NCBI RefSeq assembly: GCF_036663835.1 | Contig: NZ_JAXOJT010000001.1 | Location: 496,001-560,000, forward strand | DNA from: Sphingomonas sp. LT1P40 | GTDB lineage: Bacteria > Pseudomonadota > Alphaproteobacteria > Sphingomonadales > Sphingomonadaceae | Direction of reading: 5' to 3' | DNA length: 64,000 nucleotides | Translations under genes and position numbers: made by a program | Part shown: in pieces, positions 7,941 to 15,067 of the stretch | Position numbering within the stretch: the stretch's first letter is position 1 | Layout of the letters: each line of letters opens with the position of its first letter | The notes under the pieces: model-generated | The model's database searches: none | What the model saw: only the letters and a program-made list of their open reading frames with translations | What the model was told of the DNA's origin: nothing

Positions 7941-9803
7941 ATGAAGCTGCCACAGGCATTGCCGCATCTGAACGGCGCGCGCGGCACGATCGCGCGGGTC
8001 GTCTATCTGCTCGTCGCCATCCCCACCACGCTCCTCGTCGCGGCCAGCATCTGGTTCACCAGCGTCGACATGGCGCACAATTTGCCATCCGCGATGCAAT
8101 TCGGCTTTCGTACGTTCACGATCGAGACGGGTGAACACCATATCGGTAGGCCGCTCCCCGACGCGGCGCGCGCCGGTGTGCGCGTCGGTGATCGCATCGT
8201 TGGGATCGACGGGGTCCCCGTTCCGCGCGGTGCGAATGAGTTCCAGGTGGGCGAACGGTTGGGTGCGATCACTGCGCCACGGGCGACGTTCGACCTGGTC
8301 GACAAAAAGGGGCAATCGCCGCGTTCCATCACGCTTCCGCGTCACCCGCACCCATGGCAGCGGGTCGATGTCGGAGCCGGCGTTCCATTGTGGATTTTTG
8401 TCACGGTCGAAGCAGCGGCCCAGTTCATCTTCCCGCTGCTGCTGATCGCCGCCTCCCTCCTGCTGTTCATCCGGCGACCGCGCGATCCAGAGGCCATGCT
8501 GTTCGCCGTGGCGATGCTGATGATCTGCATCAGCGGCAGTACGATATGGTGGTGGGAAGCGGCGATGGTAAATTGGCCATTGTTTCAGGGGTGGTGGCTC
8601 ACCGGCTGGGCTGCGGCGATGATCGCCATATGCGGATTTCCCGATGGGCGCTTCGTCACACGATGGTCGCGATCCGCGGTGATCGTCGTACTGCTGTATC
8701 TCGTAGCGAGTTGGACCTTGCTGCTGAGCTTTGATGCCCTTCAATCCGGCTGGGTGATGATGTCGCTCAATCTCGGTTTCGGGGTCATGGCGATCGCCAC
8801 TGCCATCGCGCTGTATTTTCGGCATCGGCGCACCCCGCCAGGCGCGGAACGGCAGCAGATGAAATGGGTGGTGGGCGGCTTCTTCGTTTCCTGCCTCAGC
8901 GCGTTGACCCTGATCAGCTTGAACGCGACGATTGGCGCGTCGGATAACGGAGATCCCGTCCGCTATGTGCTAAGAGCGCTGCTGATGCTGACGGCAATGA
9001 TCGGCCTCCCGCTCGGCCTGCTGATCTCGCTGCTGCGCTTCCGCCTCTACGACGCCGACGCCGCGATCAGCCGGTCGGCGGTCTATGCCGTGCTGACCGT
9101 CACGCTGCTGGCGATCTTCGCCGGGAGCGAGAAGATCATCGAGGCGCTGAGCGAGCAATATTTCGGCGGACAGTTGGGCGCGCTGGCGGGCGGCGCGGGG
9201 GCGGCGCTGGCGGCGGTGATGATCGCGCCGTTGCATCGTCGATTGTCCGACTGGTCCGAACGGCGATTTCAACAGGGGCTCATCAAGCTGCGGAAGGGGT
9301 TGCCCGCGCTGGTCGGCGATCTGCGCGAGACCGCCTCGCTGTCGCAACTGGCCGCCGCGGTGCTGAAGCGCGTCGAAGCCGGCGTGCGGGCACAGCGCGG
9401 TGCGCTGCTGGTGGGGGAGAAGATCGTCGCGCTCGACCGCGTTTCGGAGGGCGAGGTCGCCGCCTGGCGCGCCGGCTGGCTGCCGCCGGACGCCGATGGC
9501 CTCGCCACGGACAAGGGCGACGCGCTGTTTCCGGTGCGGCTGCCGCTGGAAGCCGATGGATGCGGCCGCGTGGGCTGGCTGCTGCTCGGCCCACGTCCCG
9601 ACAGCACGCTGTTCGGCAAGGATGAGCGCGAAGCACTGGCCGAAATCGCCGACCCGGTCGCGCGCGCCCTGTCGATCGTCCAGCAGCGCGAGGCGCGCGA
9701 GGCGGACCAGACGGCAGTGGCGACCCGCTTGGGCAGTCGTGTTTCAAAGCTGGAGGCAATGATCGAACATTTGCTAGGCAAACGCGGCGAGGCGACGTCG
9801 TGA
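7941..9803 (+). CDS. polytopic membrane protein with periplasmic PDZ-like domain and cytoplasmic GAF-like C-terminus
   Basis: 620-residue protein, not assigned to a named family. The first helix (about 18-40) leads into a periplasmic segment with a PDZ-like motif (AARAGVRVGDRIVGIDGVPV, about 74-93). Some nine further hydrophobic helices span about 150-435. The cytoplasmic end (about 450-600) resembles a degenerate GAF domain (LAAAVLKRVEAG, RAQRGALLVGEKIVALD) and finishes in a short coiled coil (SRVSKLEAMIEHLLG). The layout is that of membrane sensors whose 7TM/GAF part normally feeds a kinase or GGDEF domain, but no output domain is present. It may act through a partner. It lies 39 bp after the secDF operon and may share its transcript. 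Confidence 0.7.
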   Translation: MKLPQALPHLNGARGTIARVVYLLVAIPTTLLVAASIWFTSVDMAHNLPSAMQFGFRTFTIETGEHHIGRPLPDAARAGVRVGDRIVGIDGVPVPRGANEFQVGERLGAITAPRATFDLVDKKGQSPRSITLPRHPHPWQRVDVGAGVPLWIFVTVEAAAQFIFPLLLIAASLLLFIRRPRDPEAMLFAVAMLMICISGSTIWWWEAAMVNWPLFQGWWLTGWAAAMIAICGFPDGRFVTRWSRSAVIVVLLYLVASWTLLLSFDALQSGWVMMSLNLGFGVMAIATAIALYFRHRRTPPGAERQQMKWVVGGFFVSCLSALTLISLNATIGASDNGDPVRYVLRALLMLTAMIGLPLGLLISLLRFRLYDADAAISRSAVYAVLTVTLLAIFAGSEKIIEALSEQYFGGQLGALAGGAGAALAAVMIAPLHRRLSDWSERRFQQGLIKLRKGLPALVGDLRETASLSQLAAAVLKRVEAGVRAQRGALLVGEKIVALDRVSEGEVAAWRAGWLPPDADGLATDKGDALFPVRLPLEADGCGRVGWLLLGPRPDSTLFGKDEREALAEIADPVARALSIVQQREAREADQTAVATRLGSRVSKLEAMIEHLLGKRGEATS

Positions 9804-9882
9804 CCGTACCCGATCATCTAAAAATACTGGCGCACCGTTCTTCGCTGCGATAGTCTTACCCCATAATTGGGGAGAGCATGCC

Positions 9883-10998
9883 ATGATCTCGATCGCCGTA
9901 CTGGCGCTTGCCGCCGCCACACAGACCGCCGCCACCGACTATCGCGAAACCGCAAACTGGCTCTGTCGCCCCGGTCGTGAAGATGCTTGCACCGTCAATC
10001 TCGATGCGACGGTGATCGCCCCCAACGGCAGTCGCACAGTCGAGCCGTTCAAGGCGGCCGCAAACCCGAAATTCGATTGCTTCTATGTCTATCCCACCGT
10101 CTCGACCGACGATGCGCCCAACAGCGACCTGAAGATCGACGATGCCGAACGCCGCGTCGCAATGATTCAGGCGGCGCGTTTCCGCAGCGTCTGCCGCGTC
10201 TACGCGCCGATGTACCGGCAGGTGACGCTGAAAGCGCTGCGCGAAGTGATGATGGGCAAGCCGATGACCGCCGATTTCGCCATCGGATACGCGGACGTGA
10301 AGGCCGCGTTCGACGATTATATGAAGCACGATAACAAGGGTCGCGGCGTCGTGCTGATCGGGCATAGCCAGGGATCGCGCGTCGTGACGATGCTGCTGGC
10401 CCAGGAATTCGACGGCAAGGAGGCGACGCGCGGGCTGATCTCCGCCATGCCGATCGGCGCGAATGTCGAATTGACGAGCGGGCAGCGCACCGGGATGCTC
10501 AAATCGATCCCGACTTGCGCCAGCGCCGACCAGACCGGCTGCGTCGTCAGCTATGTCAGTTTCCGCGCCACCGTCCCGCCGCCGCCCAAAAGCCGTTTCG
10601 CGCGCGCGGCGGCGGGGATGAGCGTCGCCTGCACCAACCCGGCGGCGCTGGGCGGGGGCAGGGCGGTGCTCGACGCCTATCTCCCGACCGGATCGTTGTC
10701 GTCGGCGCAAGGTGGCTTTGCATGGAGCAAGGGCGGCGCGCCGGTCACCACGCCATTCGTCAAGCTGCCCGGCATGATCGCGGGCGAATGCGTCGAAAAG
10801 GGCGGGGCGAGCTATTTCGAGGTGACGCTGAACGCCGACGCGGCGGATGCGCGCACCGACGAAATCCCCGGCGACGTGATGGCCGGCACGCAGCGGCTCG
10901 ACGATTGGGGGCTGCATTTGATCGACGTGAACCTGGCGATGGGCGATCTGGTCAAACTGGCTGAGCGTCAAGCGGCGGCGTGGGAGACGAAGAAGTAG
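9883..10998 (+). CDS. DUF3089 alpha/beta-hydrolase, exported
   Basis: 371-residue predicted hydrolase. A short hydrophobic N-terminus (ISIAVLALAAATQTAAT) looks like a signal peptide. The nucleophile elbow is GHSQGS with Ser162. Segments such as FDCFYVYPTVSTD and VYAPMYRQVTL are characteristic of DUF3089 (lipase-like) proteins. Substrate unknown; esterase or lipase activity is inference from the fold. ATG 9883 has a GGGGAGA ribosome site about 8 nt upstream. The gene is convergent with the glycosyltransferase gene. Confidence 0.85.
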   Translation: MISIAVLALAAATQTAATDYRETANWLCRPGREDACTVNLDATVIAPNGSRTVEPFKAAANPKFDCFYVYPTVSTDDAPNSDLKIDDAERRVAMIQAARFRSVCRVYAPMYRQVTLKALREVMMGKPMTADFAIGYADVKAAFDDYMKHDNKGRGVVLIGHSQGSRVVTMLLAQEFDGKEATRGLISAMPIGANVELTSGQRTGMLKSIPTCASADQTGCVVSYVSFRATVPPPPKSRFARAAAGMSVACTNPAALGGGRAVLDAYLPTGSLSSAQGGFAWSKGGAPVTTPFVKLPGMIAGECVEKGGASYFEVTLNADAADARTDEIPGDVMAGTQRLDDWGLHLIDVNLAMGDLVKLAERQAAAWETKK

Positions 10999-11017
10999 GT
11001 TTGTCCCTTTTGCGCGA

Positions 11018-12193
11018 TCAAACCTTCTTCTGCTGAACCAAACCCGACAAATGATCGAATAGCCCCGCCCTATTCGCCTCCCACGTAAACCCCGCCGCCA
11101 TCGCCCGCACCGCTTCACGCGGCGGCGGGTTCTCGATCAGTGCATCGATCGCGGCGGCGAACGCCGGAGCGTTGCGTACCACCACGCGCCCCGCATCCGG
11201 TCCGGTCACCACCTCCAGCGCACCGCCCGCATCCGGGATCACCAGCGGCGTGCCGCTTGCCAGTGCCTCGACCCAGGCATTGGCCAGCCCTTCCGACGAC
11301 GACGCCAGCGCCATCACGTCCGCGGCGGCCAGCAACGGCGGCAAGTCGCCATGCGCCACGCTGCCCAGCAATTTCACCCGGTCGCCCACACCCAGCGCCG
11401 CGATTTGCGCCGCCAGCTTCGCCCGCTCCGGCCCGTCGCCCGCGATCAGCAGGTTCACGCCGCCCAGCGCCGCCACCGCGTCGATCACGATATCATGCCC
11501 CTTGCGCGGGATCAGCGCGCCGACCGATACCACCAGCGGCCCGTCCACGCCCAGCGCCGCCTTTGCCGCCGCCTGATCGCGCGGCGCGAACCGGGCGAGA
11601 TCGACCCCGGTATGATGCACGCGGATGCGGTCGGCGGGCATGCCCAGTGCGACCATGTCGGCCTTCATCGCCTGTGACACGCACAGCAACCCGTCCGCCG
11701 CGCGTCCGGCAGCGGCCACTTGCCCCGCCGTCGCGGGCGCGCGACCCCAATGATGAATATCCGCCCCGCGCGCCTTGATCGATACGGGCACGCCGAAATG
11801 CCGCCCCAGCGCCACCGCTGCCGGACCGTCGGGGAAGAAGAAGCTGGCATCGATCACATCGAACGCGAAATCTTGGGCGATACGCGTCAGCAGCGGAATC
11901 AACCGCCGCACCAGCATTGCGACATGAAACCGCCCGCCGGTGCCCGGAATGTTGAGAAAGCGCGGCCGCCAGGTCTCAACGCCCTTCCAGTTCTCAAGCG
12001 GGGGCAGAGCGGCCAGCGCGGCATAATGCCGCGACCCCCGCAATGGCCAGGGCGGCAAGCCCAGCGGCGCGACGACCCGCAGCTGGACATCCGGGTGCGC
12101 CGCCAGCCCGAGCGTCTGCCGCTCCACGAACACGCCGAAATTGGGCCGCGACGTATCGGGGAACAGCGACGAAAGAGTGAGGACGCGGAGCAT
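11018..12193 (-). CDS. family 4 glycosyltransferase
   Basis: 391-residue GT-B enzyme. The N-terminal acceptor half begins LRVLTLSSLFPDTSRPNFGVFVERQ, typical of GT4 proteins. The C-terminal nucleotide-sugar half contains VSVGALIPRKGHDI, LIAGDGPER and the GT4 signature with E-x7-E in SSEGLANAWVEALASG. A role in exopolysaccharide or lipopolysaccharide synthesis is likely for the family, but no polysaccharide cluster lies next to it, so the substrate cannot be named. Monocistronic by context. Confidence 0.88.
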   Translation of the reverse strand: MLRVLTLSSLFPDTSRPNFGVFVERQTLGLAAHPDVQLRVVAPLGLPPWPLRGSRHYAALAALPPLENWKGVETWRPRFLNIPGTGGRFHVAMLVRRLIPLLTRIAQDFAFDVIDASFFFPDGPAAVALGRHFGVPVSIKARGADIHHWGRAPATAGQVAAAGRAADGLLCVSQAMKADMVALGMPADRIRVHHTGVDLARFAPRDQAAAKAALGVDGPLVVSVGALIPRKGHDIVIDAVAALGGVNLLIAGDGPERAKLAAQIAALGVGDRVKLLGSVAHGDLPPLLAAADVMALASSSEGLANAWVEALASGTPLVIPDAGGALEVVTGPDAGRVVVRNAPAFAAAIDALIENPPPREAVRAMAAGFTWEANRAGLFDHLSGLVQQKKV

Positions 12194-12245
12194 GGCTCCA
12201 CGCGCTACACCCTTTCGGTTAACTCTCGATTAGGTCAGCACCGCC

Positions 12246-12623
12246 CTAGCGGCAGCGGACCTCACCCTTATCGACGGCGGATCCCACTGCGGCACCACCG
12301 GCTGCGCCGATGATCGTACCCAGTGCCTTGGATCCGCCCGGTGCGATAATGTTGCCCAATATGCCGCCTGCAATACCGCCGACGATCAGACCGGCCGTGC
12401 CGTCGTCGCGGCGGCAATAATAGCGCCCGTCACGCCCGACATAGACATTGTCGCCCCGGCTCAACCGGCGCTCGGAATAATTGCCGTCGCGGTAATAGCG
12501 CTGGGCATCCCACTCGCCGCCACGGTCACGACCCGCATAGCCGGGGCGGTCGCCGCCATATTGCGAGCACGCGCCGGTTAGTGTCATCGCAGCGGCACTC
12601 GCGGCGATCATGATCTTTCTCAT
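12246..12623 (-). CDS. glycine-zipper envelope protein, possible lipoprotein
   Basis: 125 residues from ATG 12623, which has a GGGAG site 7 nt upstream; a longer frame to 12908 exists but is unsupported. The N-terminal signal ends in LTGACSQ, a possible but imperfect lipobox. The middle is rich in Gly, Arg and Tyr (GRDGRYYCRRDDG). The C-terminal half is a glycine-zipper hairpin (GLIVGGIAGGILGNI, GTIIGAAGGAAVGSAV) like the 2TM/Rick_17kDa type. It ends in CR like its upstream neighbour, so the two are tandem paralogues. An outer-membrane structural role is inferred only. Confidence 0.8.
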   Translation of the reverse strand: MRKIMIAASAAAMTLTGACSQYGGDRPGYAGRDRGGEWDAQRYYRDGNYSERRLSRGDNVYVGRDGRYYCRRDDGTAGLIVGGIAGGILGNIIAPGGSKALGTIIGAAGGAAVGSAVDKGEVRCR

Positions 12624-12654
12624 CGGGTATCTCCCTTGATTCGTGGATGTTTTC

Positions 12655-12692
12655 CGAACGAAACGGGGCGCGGAAGTTTCCCTCCGCGCCCC
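12655..12692 (-). terminator. probable intrinsic terminator after the upstream glycine-zipper gene
   Basis: Read on the minus strand, GGGGCGCGGA (12692-12683) pairs perfectly with TCCGCGCCCC (12674-12665) across an 8-nt loop, followed by GTTTCGTT. The stem is strong but the T tract is interrupted. It lies 23 bp after the stop of the 12715-13035 gene. Confidence 0.6.
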
Positions 12693-12714
12693 GCAACGTT
12701 CTTGCTCGATTATT

Positions 12715-13035
12715 TTAGCGGCAGCGCTTCTTGCTCGTGCTGCGCTCGATCTCGCGGCCTGCGACGGCACCGGCGGCTGCACCCAGCAGCGTGCCGACCG
12801 TGCGGTCACCGCGCGTATCGACCGTGCGACCGACCAATGCACCGGCAACGCCGCCGACGACCAGACCGGTCGTGCCGTTCGACTTGCGGCAATAACGGCG
12901 ACCGTCACGGCCGCGCCACTCGCGGTACTTATAGCCCTTCTTCTGCACGCCAGCCTCGGCCTGCGTCGTGGGAAGGACGAATGAGGCGGGGACCGCCAGC
13001 GAAAGGGCGCTGAGCGCCATCAACATGTTACGCAT
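12715..13035 (-). CDS. glycine-zipper exported protein
   Basis: 106 residues from ATG 13035 (GGAG about 9 nt upstream). The signal peptide is cleaved probably after VLPTTQAEA. The mature part has GRDGRRYCRKSNGTTG, then two glycine-zipper helices ([32 protein letters not shown]) and a basic end KKRCR. Order and motifs match the gene just downstream (12246-12623), so the pair arose by duplication. The likely location is the periplasm or outer membrane. Family known from sequence pattern; function unknown. Confidence 0.8.
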   Translation of the reverse strand: MRNMLMALSALSLAVPASFVLPTTQAEAGVQKKGYKYREWRGRDGRRYCRKSNGTTGLVVGGVAGALVGRTVDTRGDRTVGTLLGAAAGAVAGREIERSTSKKRCR

Positions 13036-13131
13036 CTTATGTACTCCATCTCTACCTGAAACCATGCCACCCCAACGCGCACTTCATCGAACAGGTTTCA
13101 TGAACGTAACATTTCGTGCAGTTCATCGGGG

Positions 13132-13551
13132 ATGCAGGAAACTCAGTCGATCATCGCAGCCCTTGGCCTGACACCACATCCGGAGGGCGGATGGTATCGG
13201 GAGACATGGCGGGCGGTGAGCGAGAGCAGGTCTCCGGGCACCGCGATTCTGTACTTGCTGGAGGAAGGCGGTCGCTCGCATTGGCATCGCGTCGATGCGG
13301 ACGAGCTATGGCTGTGGCATGCAGGCGCGCCGCTCGACCTGCTGATCGCCGACGAACATGACGCGGATCCCGCGACGATCACGCTTGGCGGCGATGTCCT
13401 GCGCGGCTATGCGCCCCAGGCACTGGTCCCGGCGACTCGCTGGCAATCGGCAGAGGCGCGGCACGGGTGGGCGCTTGTCAGCTGTATGGTCGTCCCAGGA
13501 TTCGACTTTGCCGGGTTCGAGCTTGCCCCGCCCGATTGGACGCCGGGCTGA
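13132..13551 (+). CDS. cupin superfamily protein (DUF985)
   Basis: 139-residue single-domain cupin. The DUF985 pattern is clear: LTPHPEGGWYRETWR near the start, ILYLLEEGGRSHWHRVDADELW with metal-type histidines, LGGDVLRGYAPQALVPATRWQSA, and VVPGFDFAGFELAPP at the end. Members bind a metal and a small ligand, often sugar-like, but the reaction is not established. The gene is divergent from the glycine-zipper pair. Confidence 0.9.
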   Translation: MQETQSIIAALGLTPHPEGGWYRETWRAVSESRSPGTAILYLLEEGGRSHWHRVDADELWLWHAGAPLDLLIADEHDADPATITLGGDVLRGYAPQALVPATRWQSAEARHGWALVSCMVVPGFDFAGFELAPPDWTPG

Positions 13552-13562
13552 AACCCTCCCCA

Positions 13563-13580
13563 TTATCCACGTTATCAACA
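13563..13580 (+). other. doublet of DnaA-box-like 9-mers
   Basis: TTATCCACG and TTATCAACA lie back to back with no spacer, just after the cupin stop codon. Each differs from TTATCCACA by one base. No AT-rich unwinding stretch or further boxes are visible nearby, so this is not called an origin. Confidence 0.35.
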
Positions 13581-13689
13581 GGTCGTATCAGCACGATCCC
13601 GCTTTGCGCGACTCGCATTCAGTGACAGCATCAGACTTGTAAGCGGACGAAGACGCGGCGAGAAATCAAAGCGAAATCAGAAGTTTGCG

Positions 13690-14403
13690 ACGGACCGGCA
13701 CGCGCAGTTGCCTTCGGGAAACTTGCATGTCGGTACGGGGACCACACCCCGGGAAACGGCCATGTCGAATGCGAAAGCGGACGACGCGGAACGAAACGGA
13801 TCAGGGGTCCAAACATCCCAACGGTGCTTCGGTGCTGAAAGGGTGGGTTGCAGGGACGGCGAAGGTCTTCGGAACAACGCAAGGTCGAGTGACCAAACGC
13901 AACGTCGGCGCTTTCGGGCAAGGACGGGGCGGGTCGCAGGGACGGATCGGCGCTTCGGTGCGGATCAGGTTGGGCGACCGAACATGTCGCGGACGCCTTC
14001 GGGCATGTGCGATATGGGTGATCGGGGCAGGCGGGCGTTTCGGCGCAAGTCCAGCCGGATGACCATGCCGCGGGACACATGGCGACATGTGCCGCGCGAG
14101 GCCATCGCGGTGGAGCGGTCTTCGGACCATGCTCCGCCACGATGACCGGATCGCAAAACCGGTGCCTCCGGGCAGTGGCGGAGCAAAGGACATCGTGGCG
14201 GAAGGGGCTTTCTTCGGAAAGCTCCCCCGCCCGGTGACCGGAAAGCGAACGGTTCGCCGTTCGCGGACCACAACGCGAAGCCCGCTACCCTTGCCGGTAT
14301 GGGCCGAGCATGCCGCCGACAACAGGCGCGCGCAGCCCCCTGTGGAGGCGCGCTGCCGGAAACGAGGCGACATGGGGGCTGGCGGAAACGCCGGCCCCCT
14401 TTT
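13690..14403 (+). ncRNA. candidate structured RNA, hairpin-rich, no protein gene seen
   Basis: The 930 bp between 13552 and 14482 contain no recognisable protein in any frame. On the plus strand CTTCGG or TTCG-capped hairpins recur. The clearest are 14109-14138 (GGTGGAGC/GCTCCGCC plus GGTC/GACC around TTCG), 14204-14226 (a stem of about 9 bp around C-TTCG-G) and 14245-14264 (GCGAACGG-TTCG-CCGTTCGC, a perfect 8-bp stem). Imperfect direct repeats occur at 13845 and 13931 (86-nt spacing), with a weaker relative before them. Several stems rely on G-U pairs, which favours plus-strand RNA over minus, and an intrinsic plus-strand terminator closes the region. I do not recognise RNase P RNA, tmRNA, 6S or SRP RNA motifs. 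The 5' end is a guess. Confidence 0.4.
14374..14403 (+). terminator. intrinsic terminator
   Basis: GGGGGCTGGCG pairs with CGCCGGCCCCC (11 bp, one G-U) across a GAAA tetraloop and is followed by TTTT. It is functional only on the plus strand, since the complement lacks a T tract. No protein gene ends just upstream, so it implies a plus-strand transcript from the hairpin-rich region. Confidence 0.8.
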
Positions 14404-14482
14404 GTGTTGGGCAACGGTCGCTCTCATCTGGATAAGAATGAACGCTTGTGGCGGTGTGTCCACATTAGGGTAAGCGAGCATC

Positions 14483-15034
14483 ATGGCTCTGGCATCGCCC
14501 CTTACTCGGCAATTTCTGGACGACTGGTCGCGATTTCACGCGGGACGGTTACCGCTTGGCTGGCTGCTGCGCCAAGACGTGCATCTGCCGTGGGTCCGGT
14601 TTCATGCGCTTCCGGAATCCAAGCGATATGCTGAAAATGACGAGGAGCGTTCGATCATTCTTCACCGTGCCAACGCACTCGCTGAGCGGCTGCTCGGCCT
14701 GGACTCGGGATGTTGGGTTATTGAAGCCCGATCGGCGGCCAGCAAAGGGGGTGGCGAGCTTGCGATGGAAGCAGCGGAAAGTGACGACCCCGACGGCTTC
14801 ATATGGTCGTTTTATGTTCGGCTGGAGACGTGGCAGACTGGCAGATACGATCGTGAGCTTATGGCGATCGCCGACGATGACCCGAACCCCGTCATCTGGA
14901 TGCGGCAAGGGGATGGCGCAATCTTCGCGCCCTATGACGGCGGGTTCGATTTGTTTCCGACCACGCGGAAAGCGGTCAGACTGCTGAAGTCACAGCAACC
15001 CGACTGGCTATCTAAACATCCGAAGGGACTCTAA
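14483..15034 (+). CDS. hypothetical protein, DUF3885-like C-terminus
   Basis: 183-residue soluble protein with no signal or membrane helix. The C-terminal part (DGAIFAPYDGGFDLFPTT then AVRLLKSQQPDWL) resembles DUF3885, where a conserved 'D..G.D.....' strand is followed by a helix ending in DWL. DUF3885-like proteins are small and often lie in accessory loci, sometimes beside toxins, but no toxin partner is seen here. It begins 80 bp after the terminator at 14374-14403. ATG 14483 has only a weak ribosome site. The assignment is tentative. Confidence 0.6.
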   Translation: MALASPLTRQFLDDWSRFHAGRLPLGWLLRQDVHLPWVRFHALPESKRYAENDEERSIILHRANALAERLLGLDSGCWVIEARSAASKGGGELAMEAAESDDPDGFIWSFYVRLETWQTGRYDRELMAIADDDPNPVIWMRQGDGAIFAPYDGGFDLFPTTRKAVRLLKSQQPDWLSKHPKGL

Positions 15035-15067
15035 CGGCGGCCCTGAAGGTCGCGGGATTCGCCGTCC

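Noticed and set aside
13552-14482. Chromosomal replication origin
   Set aside because: Only two DnaA-like boxes and no AT-rich unwinding region.
13801-14484. Minus-strand frame of 227 codons in the hairpin-rich region
   Set aside because: Biased Arg/Pro-rich translation without a domain, and the hairpins and terminator favour plus-strand RNA.
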